Shown piece by piece: positions 1 to 6,338 of a stretch of 9,463 nucleotides of DNA (its first letter is position 1; each line of letters begins with the position of its first letter). The translations under genes and the position numbers were made by a program. Source of the DNA: CBDUBU01 sp965365465 (lineage in GTDB: Bacteria; Bacteroidota; Rhodothermia; Rhodothermales; DASSAV01). The stretch covers positions 1 through 9,463 of the forward strand of contig CBDUBU010000149.1 in assembly GCA_965365465.1 (NCBI GenBank), written 5' to 3'. The notes below the pieces were generated by a model. The model had not been told where the DNA came from, did not search any database, and saw nothing but the letters and a program-made list of their open reading frames with translations.

Positions 1-2
1 AG

Positions 3-359
3 ACCCGCGATGCCGCCATTACCAGCGAGCGCCGCCTGCAATCCCTTGAGCAGGGTACGTATGAAGGCGATGATGCTTACTTCAAGGATGCGCTGTTCGA
101 CGGGCGCACCCACGAGTTGAAAATACAGGTTCCTGAGCCGCGTTTCATCGACGAGGGCTACCAGCTACGATACTACGTCAAGCTCGCTTTTCTGAGCGAG
201 GCATACTACGAGTACCAGCGCACGCTGCATCTGTACGAGCAAAATGAGGAGAATCCTTTTGCCGAACCTGTGCGCATCCACAGCAACGTGAAAAACGGCT
301 ACGGCGTCTTCGCCGGGTATACGGAACGCACCCGCAATGTTCTGATTCCGAACAGGTAG
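3..359 (+). CDS. DUF4249 family protein, C-terminal fragment
   Basis: The reading frame is open from the left edge and stops at TAG 357-359, so only the last 118 residues are present; start and signal peptide lie outside. The end has the pattern I associate with the DUF4249 family of Bacteroidota: an LSEAYYEYQ helix, then NPFAEPVRIHSNV and NGYGVFAGY, i.e. the 'NPFaePv..sNi.nGyGvFagy' close. Proteins of this family are predicted envelope lipoproteins often encoded beside SusC/TonB-type outer-membrane receptors; their function is unknown. No such receptor gene is visible, but the upstream side is cut off. The gene converges on the DNA glycosylase gene, with only 8 bp between the two stop codons. 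The family call comes from remembered motif patterns and is fairly secure. Confidence 0.8.
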   Translation, partial: TRDAAITSERRLQSLEQGTYEGDDAYFKDALFDGRTHELKIQVPEPRFIDEGYQLRYYVKLAFLSEAYYEYQRTLHLYEQNEENPFAEPVRIHSNVKNGYGVFAGYTERTRNVLIPNR

Positions 360-367
360 CGCTACGT

Positions 368-1072
368 CTAAACCTCTCCACGCAAGTACTGCTGCCGCTC
401 GCTTTCCGGAAACTTCTCGATGGCATAGCGGAGCATCGTCCGGGGCATATGGCGGTAGTGTTCCTGAAGAAAGGCTCGCTCTGCCGCCGGGGCGCGGTTT
501 CCCACCTCGCGGAGCATCCAGCCTGCCGCTTTGTGGATCAGGTCGCGCCGGTCGTTTAGCAGCAGCGCGATGATCTGCAATGCATCCTCAAAGTCGCCGC
601 GCTTGATGAAGTGGAATGTCGAGAGCAGGGCTATGCGCCGTTCCCACAGACTTTCGGATGCAGCCAGCCGGTATAAGGGTTCACGGCTTCGATCCTCCAG
701 GTAAGCCCCCACGATGTGCTCCGCAGAGGAATCGACCAGGTCCCAATTGTTGATATGCCGGGTATGGTCCAGATACAGCCGGTAGATCTGCGTTTTGCCG
801 GCTTCGTCTGCCTTTGAGAACAAACCAACCAGCAACAGCAATCCAAAGAGCCGGTCCTCATGGTACGCAGAGGTAAGGAGCGCTCCCGCCCCTTCCGCCG
901 TGACATGCCTGTACTGACGGGAGAGCTTGCGAAGCATGGGCACGCGGATGCCCCGAAACAGGTCGCCTTCCGCATATCCACCGGGGCCGGTCTTGAAGAA
1001 CCCTTGCAGGGCTGCTGCCTGTTCGGGGTCGCCCAACGATGCCAGCGTTTTCCGGATATCCTCTACGTACAT
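368..1072 (-). CDS. AlkD-like DNA alkylation repair glycosylase (HEAT-like repeats)
   Basis: A 234-residue protein, the usual length for the AlkC/AlkD superfamily (DNA_alkylation domain). These proteins are all-helical HEAT-like solenoids in the cytoplasm that remove positively charged alkylated bases such as 3-methyladenine and 7-methylguanine from DNA. Diagnostic pieces are NNWDLVD at residues 108-114, LWERRIALL at 142-150, HKAAGWMLREVG in the C-terminal third and MPRTMLRYAIEKF near the end. W110, D114 and R145/R146 fall where Bacillus cereus AlkD has its catalytic-cleft residues W109, D113 and R148, so the protein is probably active. The start is the ATG at 1070-1072. The gene lies 157 bp downstream of the FeoB permease gene on the same strand, separated by an inverted repeat, so it is probably a separate unit. 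Nothing visible shows damage-dependent control. Confidence 0.9.
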   Translation of the reverse strand: MYVEDIRKTLASLGDPEQAAALQGFFKTGPGGYAEGDLFRGIRVPMLRKLSRQYRHVTAEGAGALLTSAYHEDRLFGLLLLVGLFSKADEAGKTQIYRLYLDHTRHINNWDLVDSSAEHIVGAYLEDRSREPLYRLAASESLWERRIALLSTFHFIKRGDFEDALQIIALLLNDRRDLIHKAAGWMLREVGNRAPAAERAFLQEHYRHMPRTMLRYAIEKFPESERQQYLRGEV

Positions 1073-1189
1073 GGCCCTGTGGAACCGGCAGGCTGAACCA
1101 TCATGCCCGTCCCGCCGACGCAGAGAAACATCTATGCATCAGGCATGGCAGGCGCTCGTGGCTCGTTCCCATTCAAGCTGAGATAAGGG

Positions 1190-1223
1190 GCCGGACAGTC
1201 TTTCAGTGAAAATAGCGTCCGGC
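1190..1223. repeat. Inverted repeat after the feo operon, possible transcript end
   Basis: Perfect 7-bp arms GCCGGAC (1190-1196) and GTCCGGC (1217-1223) enclose a smaller TTTCA/TGAAA stem, giving a two-tier hairpin. It begins 6 bp past the stop codon of the FeoB permease gene on the minus strand. No run of T follows in either direction, so a classical intrinsic terminator is not supported; it could stabilise the 3' end of the feo mRNA. Confidence 0.35.
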
Positions 1224-1229
1224 GCAAAC

Positions 1230-2681
1230 TTACGCGAGCAGCCGCCAGATCTGGGCTACAAAAAAGGTCAATACAAATCCCATGACTAGGGGGATGAGAG
1301 TAGCTACGGTGGTCCACTTTGCGCTTCCGGTTTCGCGGTAGATCGTATAGATCGTTGTGCTGCACGGGTTATGCACCAGGCTGAAGAGCATCACGCTCAC
1401 GGCCGTCAGGAGCGTCCACCCGCCGGCCTGGAGCAGCGAACTGAGCGTACCGGCGCTGTCCGGCTCAAAGAGCACGCCTGAACCTGCTCCGGCGGTTGCC
1501 GGCAAGCCGGTCGTCAGGACGATAAGCATAAGAATCGTCGGCAAAACGATCTCGTTGGCTGGAATCGCGATGATGTAGGCAAGCAGGATGATGCCATTCA
1601 TGCCCAGCAGCAATCCGAACGGATTCAGCCACTCGATAACGTGTTCGGCAATGCTCAGGTCGCCGATATGAATGTTGGAAACCAGCCAGATGACCAGGCC
1701 GGCAGGCATAGCAAACACAATAGCCCGCCAGAGCACAAAAGCCGTACGGTCGATGAGCGAAGTGTAGACGGTCTGCCAGAAGCGAGGGGGCCGGTAGGGC
1801 GGCAGTTCGAGACTAAATGTCGAGACCTCCCCCTGCAACATGGTGCTCGAAAGCGCACGAGAGACCAGGAACGTCAGCAACACCCCCAGCAGGGCAATGC
1901 CCACGACGCCAGCCGCCGAAATAAGTCCGGCCAGATGCACCGGCGCGAGGGCGCCCAGAAAGAGGCTCGCCAGAATGATCTGCGTCGGCCAGCGACCATT
2001 GCAAAGGGCAAAGTTGTTCGTCAGGATGGCGATCAGGCGCTCCCGTGGGCTGTCGATGATACGCGTAGAAACGACGCCTGCGGCATTGCAGCCGAAGCCC
2101 ATCATCATGCTCAACGCCTGCTTTCCGTGCGCGCCTGCTTTTTTGAATGCCCGATCCAGATTAAAGGCCACGCGAGGCAGGTAGCCGAAGTCCTCCAGGA
2201 GAGTAAACAGCGGGAAGAAGATCGCCATCGGCGGGAGCATCACACTGATCACCCAGGCGGTGGTCAGGTACATGCCGTCGAGAAGCACGCCGCTCAACCA
2301 CCACGGTATGCCTACGTCCGCAGCGCCGGCTTTGAGCACAGGCAGCAGCTTGTCGATCAGCAGGGTCGAGAGCCATCCGGAGGGCACATTGGCGCCACTG
2401 ATGGTGATCCAGAACACCAGCGTGAAAAGCCCGATCATGATGGGAATGCCCCAGATGCGGCTCGTAACCAGCCGGTCGACCGTTCGGTCAACGTCGAAAC
2501 GGGGACGCTCTCCGGCGTGGGTTACCGTACGGTCTGCGATGCGGGCCGCATCGGTATAGACGGCCTCTACATACCGTTCGTGAAACTCACCTCCAATCTT
2601 CCAGCGAAGGGACTGAGCGAGTTCCAGCAAATCCTCCCCCGCCAGAACCTCTGTCCCGTTTTCTGAAGCGATTTCCATCAT
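1230..2681 (-). CDS. feoB: FeoB membrane permease subunit (split FeoB, C-terminal part)
   Basis: A 483-residue polytopic membrane protein matching the membrane half of FeoB, the ferrous-iron transporter of the inner membrane. Residues 1-70 are soluble and correspond to the linker after the GTPase domain. Several hydrophobic segments follow, roughly 76-94, 129-155, 235-272 (probably two), about 314-335, 353-390, 421-436 and 459-479. Core landmarks are LLEDFGYLPR (161-170), GFGCN (195-199) with Cys198, FALCNGRWP with Cys227, NEIVLP (376-381) and NPCSTT with Cys440. The two Gate-like motifs differ from classical FeoB: GCNAAG replaces GCNVPA and CNGRWPT replaces CSARLPV, so this is a divergent subfamily, sometimes annotated as a nucleoside-recognition-domain protein. 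The start ATG overlaps the TGA stop of the GTPase gene (ATGA), which suggests coupled translation of partner subunits. Iron is the expected substrate from context; another divalent metal is possible. Confidence 0.9.
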   Translation of the reverse strand: MMEIASENGTEVLAGEDLLELAQSLRWKIGGEFHERYVEAVYTDAARIADRTVTHAGERPRFDVDRTVDRLVTSRIWGIPIMIGLFTLVFWITISGANVPSGWLSTLLIDKLLPVLKAGAADVGIPWWLSGVLLDGMYLTTAWVISVMLPPMAIFFPLFTLLEDFGYLPRVAFNLDRAFKKAGAHGKQALSMMMGFGCNAAGVVSTRIIDSPRERLIAILTNNFALCNGRWPTQIILASLFLGALAPVHLAGLISAAGVVGIALLGVLLTFLVSRALSSTMLQGEVSTFSLELPPYRPPRFWQTVYTSLIDRTAFVLWRAIVFAMPAGLVIWLVSNIHIGDLSIAEHVIEWLNPFGLLLGMNGIILLAYIIAIPANEIVLPTILMLIVLTTGLPATAGAGSGVLFEPDSAGTLSSLLQAGGWTLLTAVSVMLFSLVHNPCSTTIYTIYRETGSAKWTTVATLIPLVMGFVLTFFVAQIWRLLA

Positions 2682-3553
2682 AACATACCCTCTTGCAGCA
2701 CAATCATTTCCCCATAGGGCGGTTCGCCGGCCGTACGTTCTTTCCTGGTTTCACGCGCCAGATCGCCCAGTTCTCCCTTGCGCACCGCCTCAGCGATCCG
2801 TTCATCGCCGTCGAGCAGCCGGAGCGCCACCCAGCGGGCATTGGGCAGGCCGGGAAAAGCAGCTTCGACGCGGGCCGTAAGCATCGAAATGGCAGCCTTT
2901 AGTTCCGGCGGCTCGCTCTGTATCCGGTAGGGCTTGCCTATTACCTTGCCGGTCGCCACATCGTGGATGGCCGCGAGAAGTTCTTCCAGCCCTTCCCCTT
3001 CGCGTACGGCAGTTGACACAACCGGCACACCCAGATCACGGGCAAGCCTCCGTTCATCAACCTTCAGGCCGTGACGCCGCGCCTCGTCCATCAGGTTCAG
3101 GCAGATAACGGCCCGGTCGGTGATTTCGAGTACCTGAAGCACCAGGTTCAGGTTGCGTTGCAGCCGCGTCGCGTCCACCACCACCACCGTAACATCAGGC
3201 TGCCCGAAAAGGATAAAATCGCGTGCGATTTCCTCATCGACACTGGTGGCGAGAAGCGAGTACGTTCCAGGCAGATCGATCAGTTTGTAACGCTTGCCGT
3301 CATAGCCAAAGCCCCCCTCGGCGCGGGAGACGGTTTTTCCAGGCCAGTTGCCGGTGTGCTGTCGCAGGCCGGTAAGCGCGTTAAAAACGGTGCTCTTCCC
3401 GACGTTCGGGTTGCCGGCCAGCGCCACTACATAGTCTGACGCTTCCATGTTCACGCCCAGCTTTTTCAGGCTGGCTGCCCGGTAAGCCGGGCACGTTTCA
3501 CACGCGCCCGCCGCGTGCGCCTCCTCAACTTGCATCGTAGGCGTTTTCTTCAT
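2678..3553 (-). CDS. feoB: FeoB GTPase subunit (split FeoB, N-terminal G domain)
   Basis: A 291-residue cytoplasmic protein equal to the GTPase and helical part of FeoB, without membrane segments. All G motifs are visible: G1 GNPNVGKS (47-54), the FeoB switch region TGNWPGKTV (67-75), G3 DLPG (93-96), G4 NLMD (153-156) and G5 STA (180-182). GTP binding and hydrolysis are expected to gate Fe2+ passage through the separately encoded permease. An N-terminal tail of about 38 residues carries a CETC (Cys-x2-Cys) pair at 18-21, absent from most FeoB proteins and a possible metal-binding or redox site. I chose the ATG at 3551-3553 because it retains this tail; it gives a 29-nt overlap with the upstream regulator gene. 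ATG codons at 3533-3535 and 3446-3448 are alternatives, the last leaving a bare G domain. The gene is intact and ends in ATGA with the permease start, so the split looks natural rather than a frameshift. Confidence 0.92.
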   Translation of the reverse strand: MKKTPTMQVEEAHAAGACETCPAYRAASLKKLGVNMEASDYVVALAGNPNVGKSTVFNALTGLRQHTGNWPGKTVSRAEGGFGYDGKRYKLIDLPGTYSLLATSVDEEIARDFILFGQPDVTVVVVDATRLQRNLNLVLQVLEITDRAVICLNLMDEARRHGLKVDERRLARDLGVPVVSTAVREGEGLEELLAAIHDVATGKVIGKPYRIQSEPPELKAAISMLTARVEAAFPGLPNARWVALRLLDGDERIAEAVRKGELGDLARETRKERTAGEPPYGEMIVLQEGML

Positions 3554-4604
3554 GCTGCTGCTCTGTTTTATCCCCGGATGGATCTTCTAAGCGTCCAATA
3601 AAAATCAGGTCTGACTGCTCGCTTCGGAGGGCAATCAGCGCCCCCCGAACCATGTAAGCCACGGGATCACCCCCAGGGCTTTTAAAAGCCGCTTCCACGA
3701 TTGTGCCGGGTACGAAGCCCAGATCCATCAGGCGACGGCGCTCGCTGCTGTGGAAAGAGCGCCCGATCCGTACGACTTCCGCTTTCTCGCCCGGCTCCAG
3801 CGCAGAAAGCCGCTCGCCCGGCTCCGCTGCTTCAACCACCCCGGCGGCGCGAACATCTACAGACACGTTGCCGGCCAGCAATGGAGCCAGCACATGCTCG
3901 TCGCCGTCTGCCCAGAAGCGGATGCGCCCGGTGGTTTTTTCCAGAACGTGTACGTCCATTCCCGGCGCCAGCCCTTCTGCCGCCAGTTGTGCGTAGACGG
4001 CCAGAGGCTCATCTTCGATGTGAACGATACGTCCCTTCTCGCCCGGCGCCAGCGCGGAGAGCGCCTGCCGTTGCTGCGGGATCATCTCGCCGTTCACCCC
4101 CGGAATGGGGTCTCCGTGCGGATCCAAGGTCGGGTGCCCGAGCCGTTCGGAAAGCGCCTGCAAATCCTCCGGCGTAAGCGTATGCTCGCGCTCCTCAGCG
4201 CGTTCGTGCCACTCGGTCTTTCGAAAGCCTGTTTCATCCGCCAGATGCCGTTCCCACAGGCGATGGGCGCGGAGCACGTGCAAAGCATAGTCGCGCCCAG
4301 CAGGGGTGAGTCGCAGCGTGTCGTCCTCCCACTCCAGCAACCGACGCTTTTCCATGTCGCCAAGCAAGGCGCTCGCGCGGTCCTGGCTGATGTTCAGCGT
4401 TCCGGCTATAGCGTGCAGAGCCGGTTGCTGCCCGTGCGTTTCTGTCTTGTACAGGTGTTTGAGCGCATCTTCGGTCAGGATGCGGGTCGAAAGGCGGCGC
4501 TGTCGGCGAATTCGCCCAATCAGCCCGCCACGAGGCCATACCAGCCCGCTAGCAATGGCCAAGACCAGAAGCGCAAGCATCAACGCAAGGAGCGGATCAT
4601 CCAT
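3525..4604 (-). CDS. Membrane-anchored DtxR/MntR-type metal regulator fused to two FeoA domains
   Basis: A 359-residue protein and first gene of the feo operon. Residues 5-23 form one hydrophobic helix after an acidic N-terminus (MDDP), followed by an Arg-rich stretch (25-37). By the positive-inside rule the rest is cytoplasmic. Residues about 39-104 are a winged helix-turn-helix and about 105-170 a DtxR-like metal-binding/dimerisation region ending in DPHGDPIP (161-168). By manual alignment to Bacillus MntR, D46, H114, E137, E140 and H141 match five of six metal ligands; the E11 position appears to be Lys49. Glu rather than Cys at 137 is MntR-like. Residues about 182-250 are an SH3/FeoA-type domain, and 266-338 a second FeoA domain with a clear RRLMDLGFVPG core. 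FeoA partners FeoB, so this polypeptide probably serves as both sensor-repressor and FeoA subunit. The start ATG at 4602-4604 has a weak AAAAAAGG six bases upstream. Domain calls are secure; metal choice and the dual role are inferred. Confidence 0.88.
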   Translation of the reverse strand: MDDPLLALMLALLVLAIASGLVWPRGGLIGRIRRQRRLSTRILTEDALKHLYKTETHGQQPALHAIAGTLNISQDRASALLGDMEKRRLLEWEDDTLRLTPAGRDYALHVLRAHRLWERHLADETGFRKTEWHERAEEREHTLTPEDLQALSERLGHPTLDPHGDPIPGVNGEMIPQQRQALSALAPGEKGRIVHIEDEPLAVYAQLAAEGLAPGMDVHVLEKTTGRIRFWADGDEHVLAPLLAGNVSVDVRAAGVVEAAEPGERLSALEPGEKAEVVRIGRSFHSSERRRLMDLGFVPGTIVEAAFKSPGGDPVAYMVRGALIALRSEQSDLIFIGRLEDPSGDKTEQQHEENAYDAS

Positions 4605-4661
4605 AAGGGGCCTTTTTTGATCTCCCGACTTTGCCTTTTTTCAAACATGGTCAAGATAAAT

Positions 4662-4679
4662 TTTTAGGCAAGGCTAAAA
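4662..4679. promoter_or_regulatory. Putative DtxR/IdeR-like iron-box operator of the feo operon
   Basis: An 18-bp near-palindrome, TTTTAGGCAAGGCTAAAA. Its arms pair at 7 of 8 positions around a 2-bp centre. From TTAGG it matches the first 14 bases of the classical DtxR/IdeR box (TTAGGTTAGGCTAA) at 12 positions. It sits 58-75 nt upstream of the regulator start codon in an AT-rich stretch where the minus-strand promoter should be. A DtxR-family protein encoded directly downstream is the obvious ligand. The exact -35/-10 hexamers are not clear to me. Confidence 0.55.
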
Positions 4680-4791
4680 TTGCACATTATGCCTGTAAAA
4701 AGGTTCCATCCGCGCACCTTTCTCCCACATTTTTCCAGCACCGGGACTATTTCCCCTGACCCAGACTTAGCGCCCCAACGGAGGCGCAGGC

Positions 4792-4842
4792 AGCCGCACA
4801 AGCTTTTTCTTTTGCTTATACAGTTGCGGCTTGTTTTTCTTA
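4792..4842 (+). terminator. Hairpin followed by T-rich tract (terminator- or attenuator-like)
   Basis: Arms AGCCGCA (4792-4798) and TGCGGCT (4825-4831) form a 7-bp stem. An inner AAGC/GCTT pairing lies in the loop, and the sequence continues TGTTTTTCTTA (4832-4842). The shape is that of an intrinsic terminator read rightward, but no plus-strand gene ends here. It may be chance, the end of an unseen small RNA, or a structure read from outside. Confidence 0.25.
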
Positions 4843-4876
4843 CGCTCAAGTATGAAACGAACTGCTTCTTTGGAGC

Positions 4877-4908
4877 CTTGTCGTTTCCGCAAATTCCGCT
4901 AATCTTTG
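4877..4908 (+). promoter_or_regulatory. Candidate Bacteroidota-type promoter for the aldolase/dinB-like unit
   Basis: CTTG at 4877-4880 is followed by exactly 19 bp and then TAATCTTTG (4900-4908). The Bacteroidota housekeeping consensus is TTTG, 19-21 bp, TAnnTTTG. The match differs by one base in the upstream box and one extra base in the downstream box. Transcription would start near 4915, leaving a leader of roughly 130 nt before the chosen start codon at 5042. Confidence 0.35.
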
Positions 4909-5041
4909 CACCTACAGGCACGTGCTGTAGATCTTTGACCTGTCCTGCGCGTATCGTTCCCGTTTATTGCGCTCCGGCAAGATGTTCGGACGCCTTCGCT
5001 TACTGCAAAAACTTTCTTTCACCCAACCATACATTGCCGGC

Positions 5042-6325
5042 ATGGAATTACAACTGTTGCATCCGAGCGACCAGGTCGCCATGATCCTTTCACGGGTCTA
5101 TAAAGGAGGAATGACGACTACCTCCGGGGGGAATATTTCAGTGCGCGAAGACAACGGTGACATCTGGATCACGCCCAAAGGAGAAGACAAGGGTACGCTT
5201 ACCCCACGTGATGTGGTTTGCATCAAGGCAGATGGAACCATGGTGGGAAAACACGCCCCTTCATCGGAGCATCCTTTTCACACGGCGATTTACCGGTGCA
5301 GGCCGGACCTGAAGGCCATCGTACATGCACACCCTCCGGCGCTCGTCTCCTTCAGCATCGTGCGGCAGATTCCGGATACGCACGTCATCCCGCAGGCGCA
5401 GCATGTGTGCGGCCCTGTAGGATATGCTCCCTATGCTTTGCCCGGAAGCGAGGCGCTGGGCGAGCGTATCGCGCAGGAATTCAAGCAGGGCTATAACAGC
5501 GTAATCATGGAAAACCACGGTACGGTCGTCGGGGGCGTCGATCCGTTCGATGCCTACCAGCGTTTTGAGACCCTGGAGTTCTGCGCCCGGACCATCATCA
5601 AGTCTCATGAGATCGGGAAGCCCAACCGTCTTTCTGACGAGCAGATCCAGCGGTTTGAGGAAGAAAACGGATTGATTCCGGAAATGGAAACAGCAGCGCA
5701 CCCGGCTGAGGAGCGAGCTATCCGGCGCGACATTTGCCGCTTCATTGAAAGGGCCTGCGACCAGAAGCTGATGATAAGCACCTACGGGACGGTTTCGGCG
5801 CGGTGGAAGGACAATGACTTTCTTATCACGCCCTACGGCATTGACCGGCGGTACATACAGCCAAAAGATATCGTTCAGATAGCCAGCGACAAACGAGAAG
5901 CCGGCAAGATTCCGAGCCGTTCGGTTCACCTGCACCAGGAAATCTATAATTCCCACCCTTCCGTGAACTGCATTATCACGACGCAGGCTCCGAACGCTAC
6001 GGCCTTCTGCATTGCGGGCAAACCGTTTGACACCCGTACGATTCCGGAAAGCTACATCCTGTTGCAGGACATTCCGCTGATTCCCTACGGGGGACAGTTC
6101 AGAGGGAGCCGCGTTGCGGTAGAGGCGCTGTCAAAGGAAACGCCGACGCTGCTTCTCCAGAACGACAGCATCCTCGTCACCGGCAAATCCATTCTGGAAA
6201 CCTTTGACCGGCTGGAAGTAGCCGAGTTCAGCGCCCGGTCTCTGATTAACGCTGCCTCCATCGGAGAACTCGTACCTATCGCAGACCAGGAAATTGCAGA
6301 CCTGCGGCGCGAGTTTCTGATGTAA
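5042..6325 (+). CDS. Tandem class II aldolase/adducin-domain protein with degenerate second domain
   Basis: A 427-residue protein made of two class II aldolase/adducin folds; single-domain relatives such as L-fuculose-phosphate aldolase have about 215 residues. Domain 1 (about 7-200) keeps the zinc-enzyme signature: SGGNIS (28-33), SSEHPFH (74-80), HAHPP (95-99) and ENHG (157-160). E76, H95, H97 and H159 match the four FucA zinc ligands, so it could cleave or epimerise a phosphorylated sugar; the substrate cannot be read. Domain 2 (about 225-410) keeps the fold (STYGTVSAR, LITPYGID), but the ligand sites read SRSVHLH, TTQAP and QNDS, so all four are lost; it is probably structural or regulatory. 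I chose ATG 5042 because the conserved region starts there (MELQLLHPSDQ). An in-frame ATG at 4967 would add 25 residues unlike the family. A dinB-like gene follows after 13 bp. Confidence 0.85.
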   Translation: MELQLLHPSDQVAMILSRVYKGGMTTTSGGNISVREDNGDIWITPKGEDKGTLTPRDVVCIKADGTMVGKHAPSSEHPFHTAIYRCRPDLKAIVHAHPPALVSFSIVRQIPDTHVIPQAQHVCGPVGYAPYALPGSEALGERIAQEFKQGYNSVIMENHGTVVGGVDPFDAYQRFETLEFCARTIIKSHEIGKPNRLSDEQIQRFEEENGLIPEMETAAHPAEERAIRRDICRFIERACDQKLMISTYGTVSARWKDNDFLITPYGIDRRYIQPKDIVQIASDKREAGKIPSRSVHLHQEIYNSHPSVNCIITTQAPNATAFCIAGKPFDTRTIPESYILLQDIPLIPYGGQFRGSRVAVEALSKETPTLLLQNDSILVTGKSILETFDRLEVAEFSARSLINAASIGELVPIADQEIADLRREFLM

Positions 6326-6338
6326 TCCCCGAACGACG

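Larger units (their letters stand above)
4605..5041. other. Divergent intergenic region between the feo operon and the aldolase gene
   Basis: This stretch separates leftward feo transcription from the rightward aldolase/DinB pair. It holds the iron-box palindrome near its left end, a hairpin-like repeat followed by T-rich sequence around 4792-4842, and a Bacteroidota-type promoter candidate at 4877-4908. Open frames crossing it (4680-5084 plus, 4664-4921 minus) have Cys/Pro/Arg-rich translations without recognisable domains and probably are not genes. Confidence 0.6.

Noticed and set aside
1641..2666. Long plus-strand open frame (341 codons) across the FeoB permease
   Set aside because: It is antisense to a clearly coding gene; the translation is rich in Arg, Gln and His with no domain, as expected for a shadow of GC-rich coding DNA.
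2678..2681. FeoB split as a sequencing frameshift
   Set aside because: The junction is a clean ATGA stop-start overlap located in the natural linker between GTPase and membrane domains, with intact sequence on both sides; an indel error would usually not produce this.
3750..4667. Plus-strand open frame of 305 codons antisense to the metal regulator
   Set aside because: The opposite strand has unmistakable DtxR and FeoA motifs; this translation has none.
4967..5041. Upstream ATG extending the aldolase by 25 residues
   Set aside because: The added segment is Arg/Leu-rich and unlike the start of class II aldolases; the conserved N-terminal helix begins right after ATG 5042.
5261..5956. Minus-strand open frame of 231 codons inside the aldolase gene
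   Set aside because: Shadow of the aldolase frame, with no recognisable motif and no separate context.
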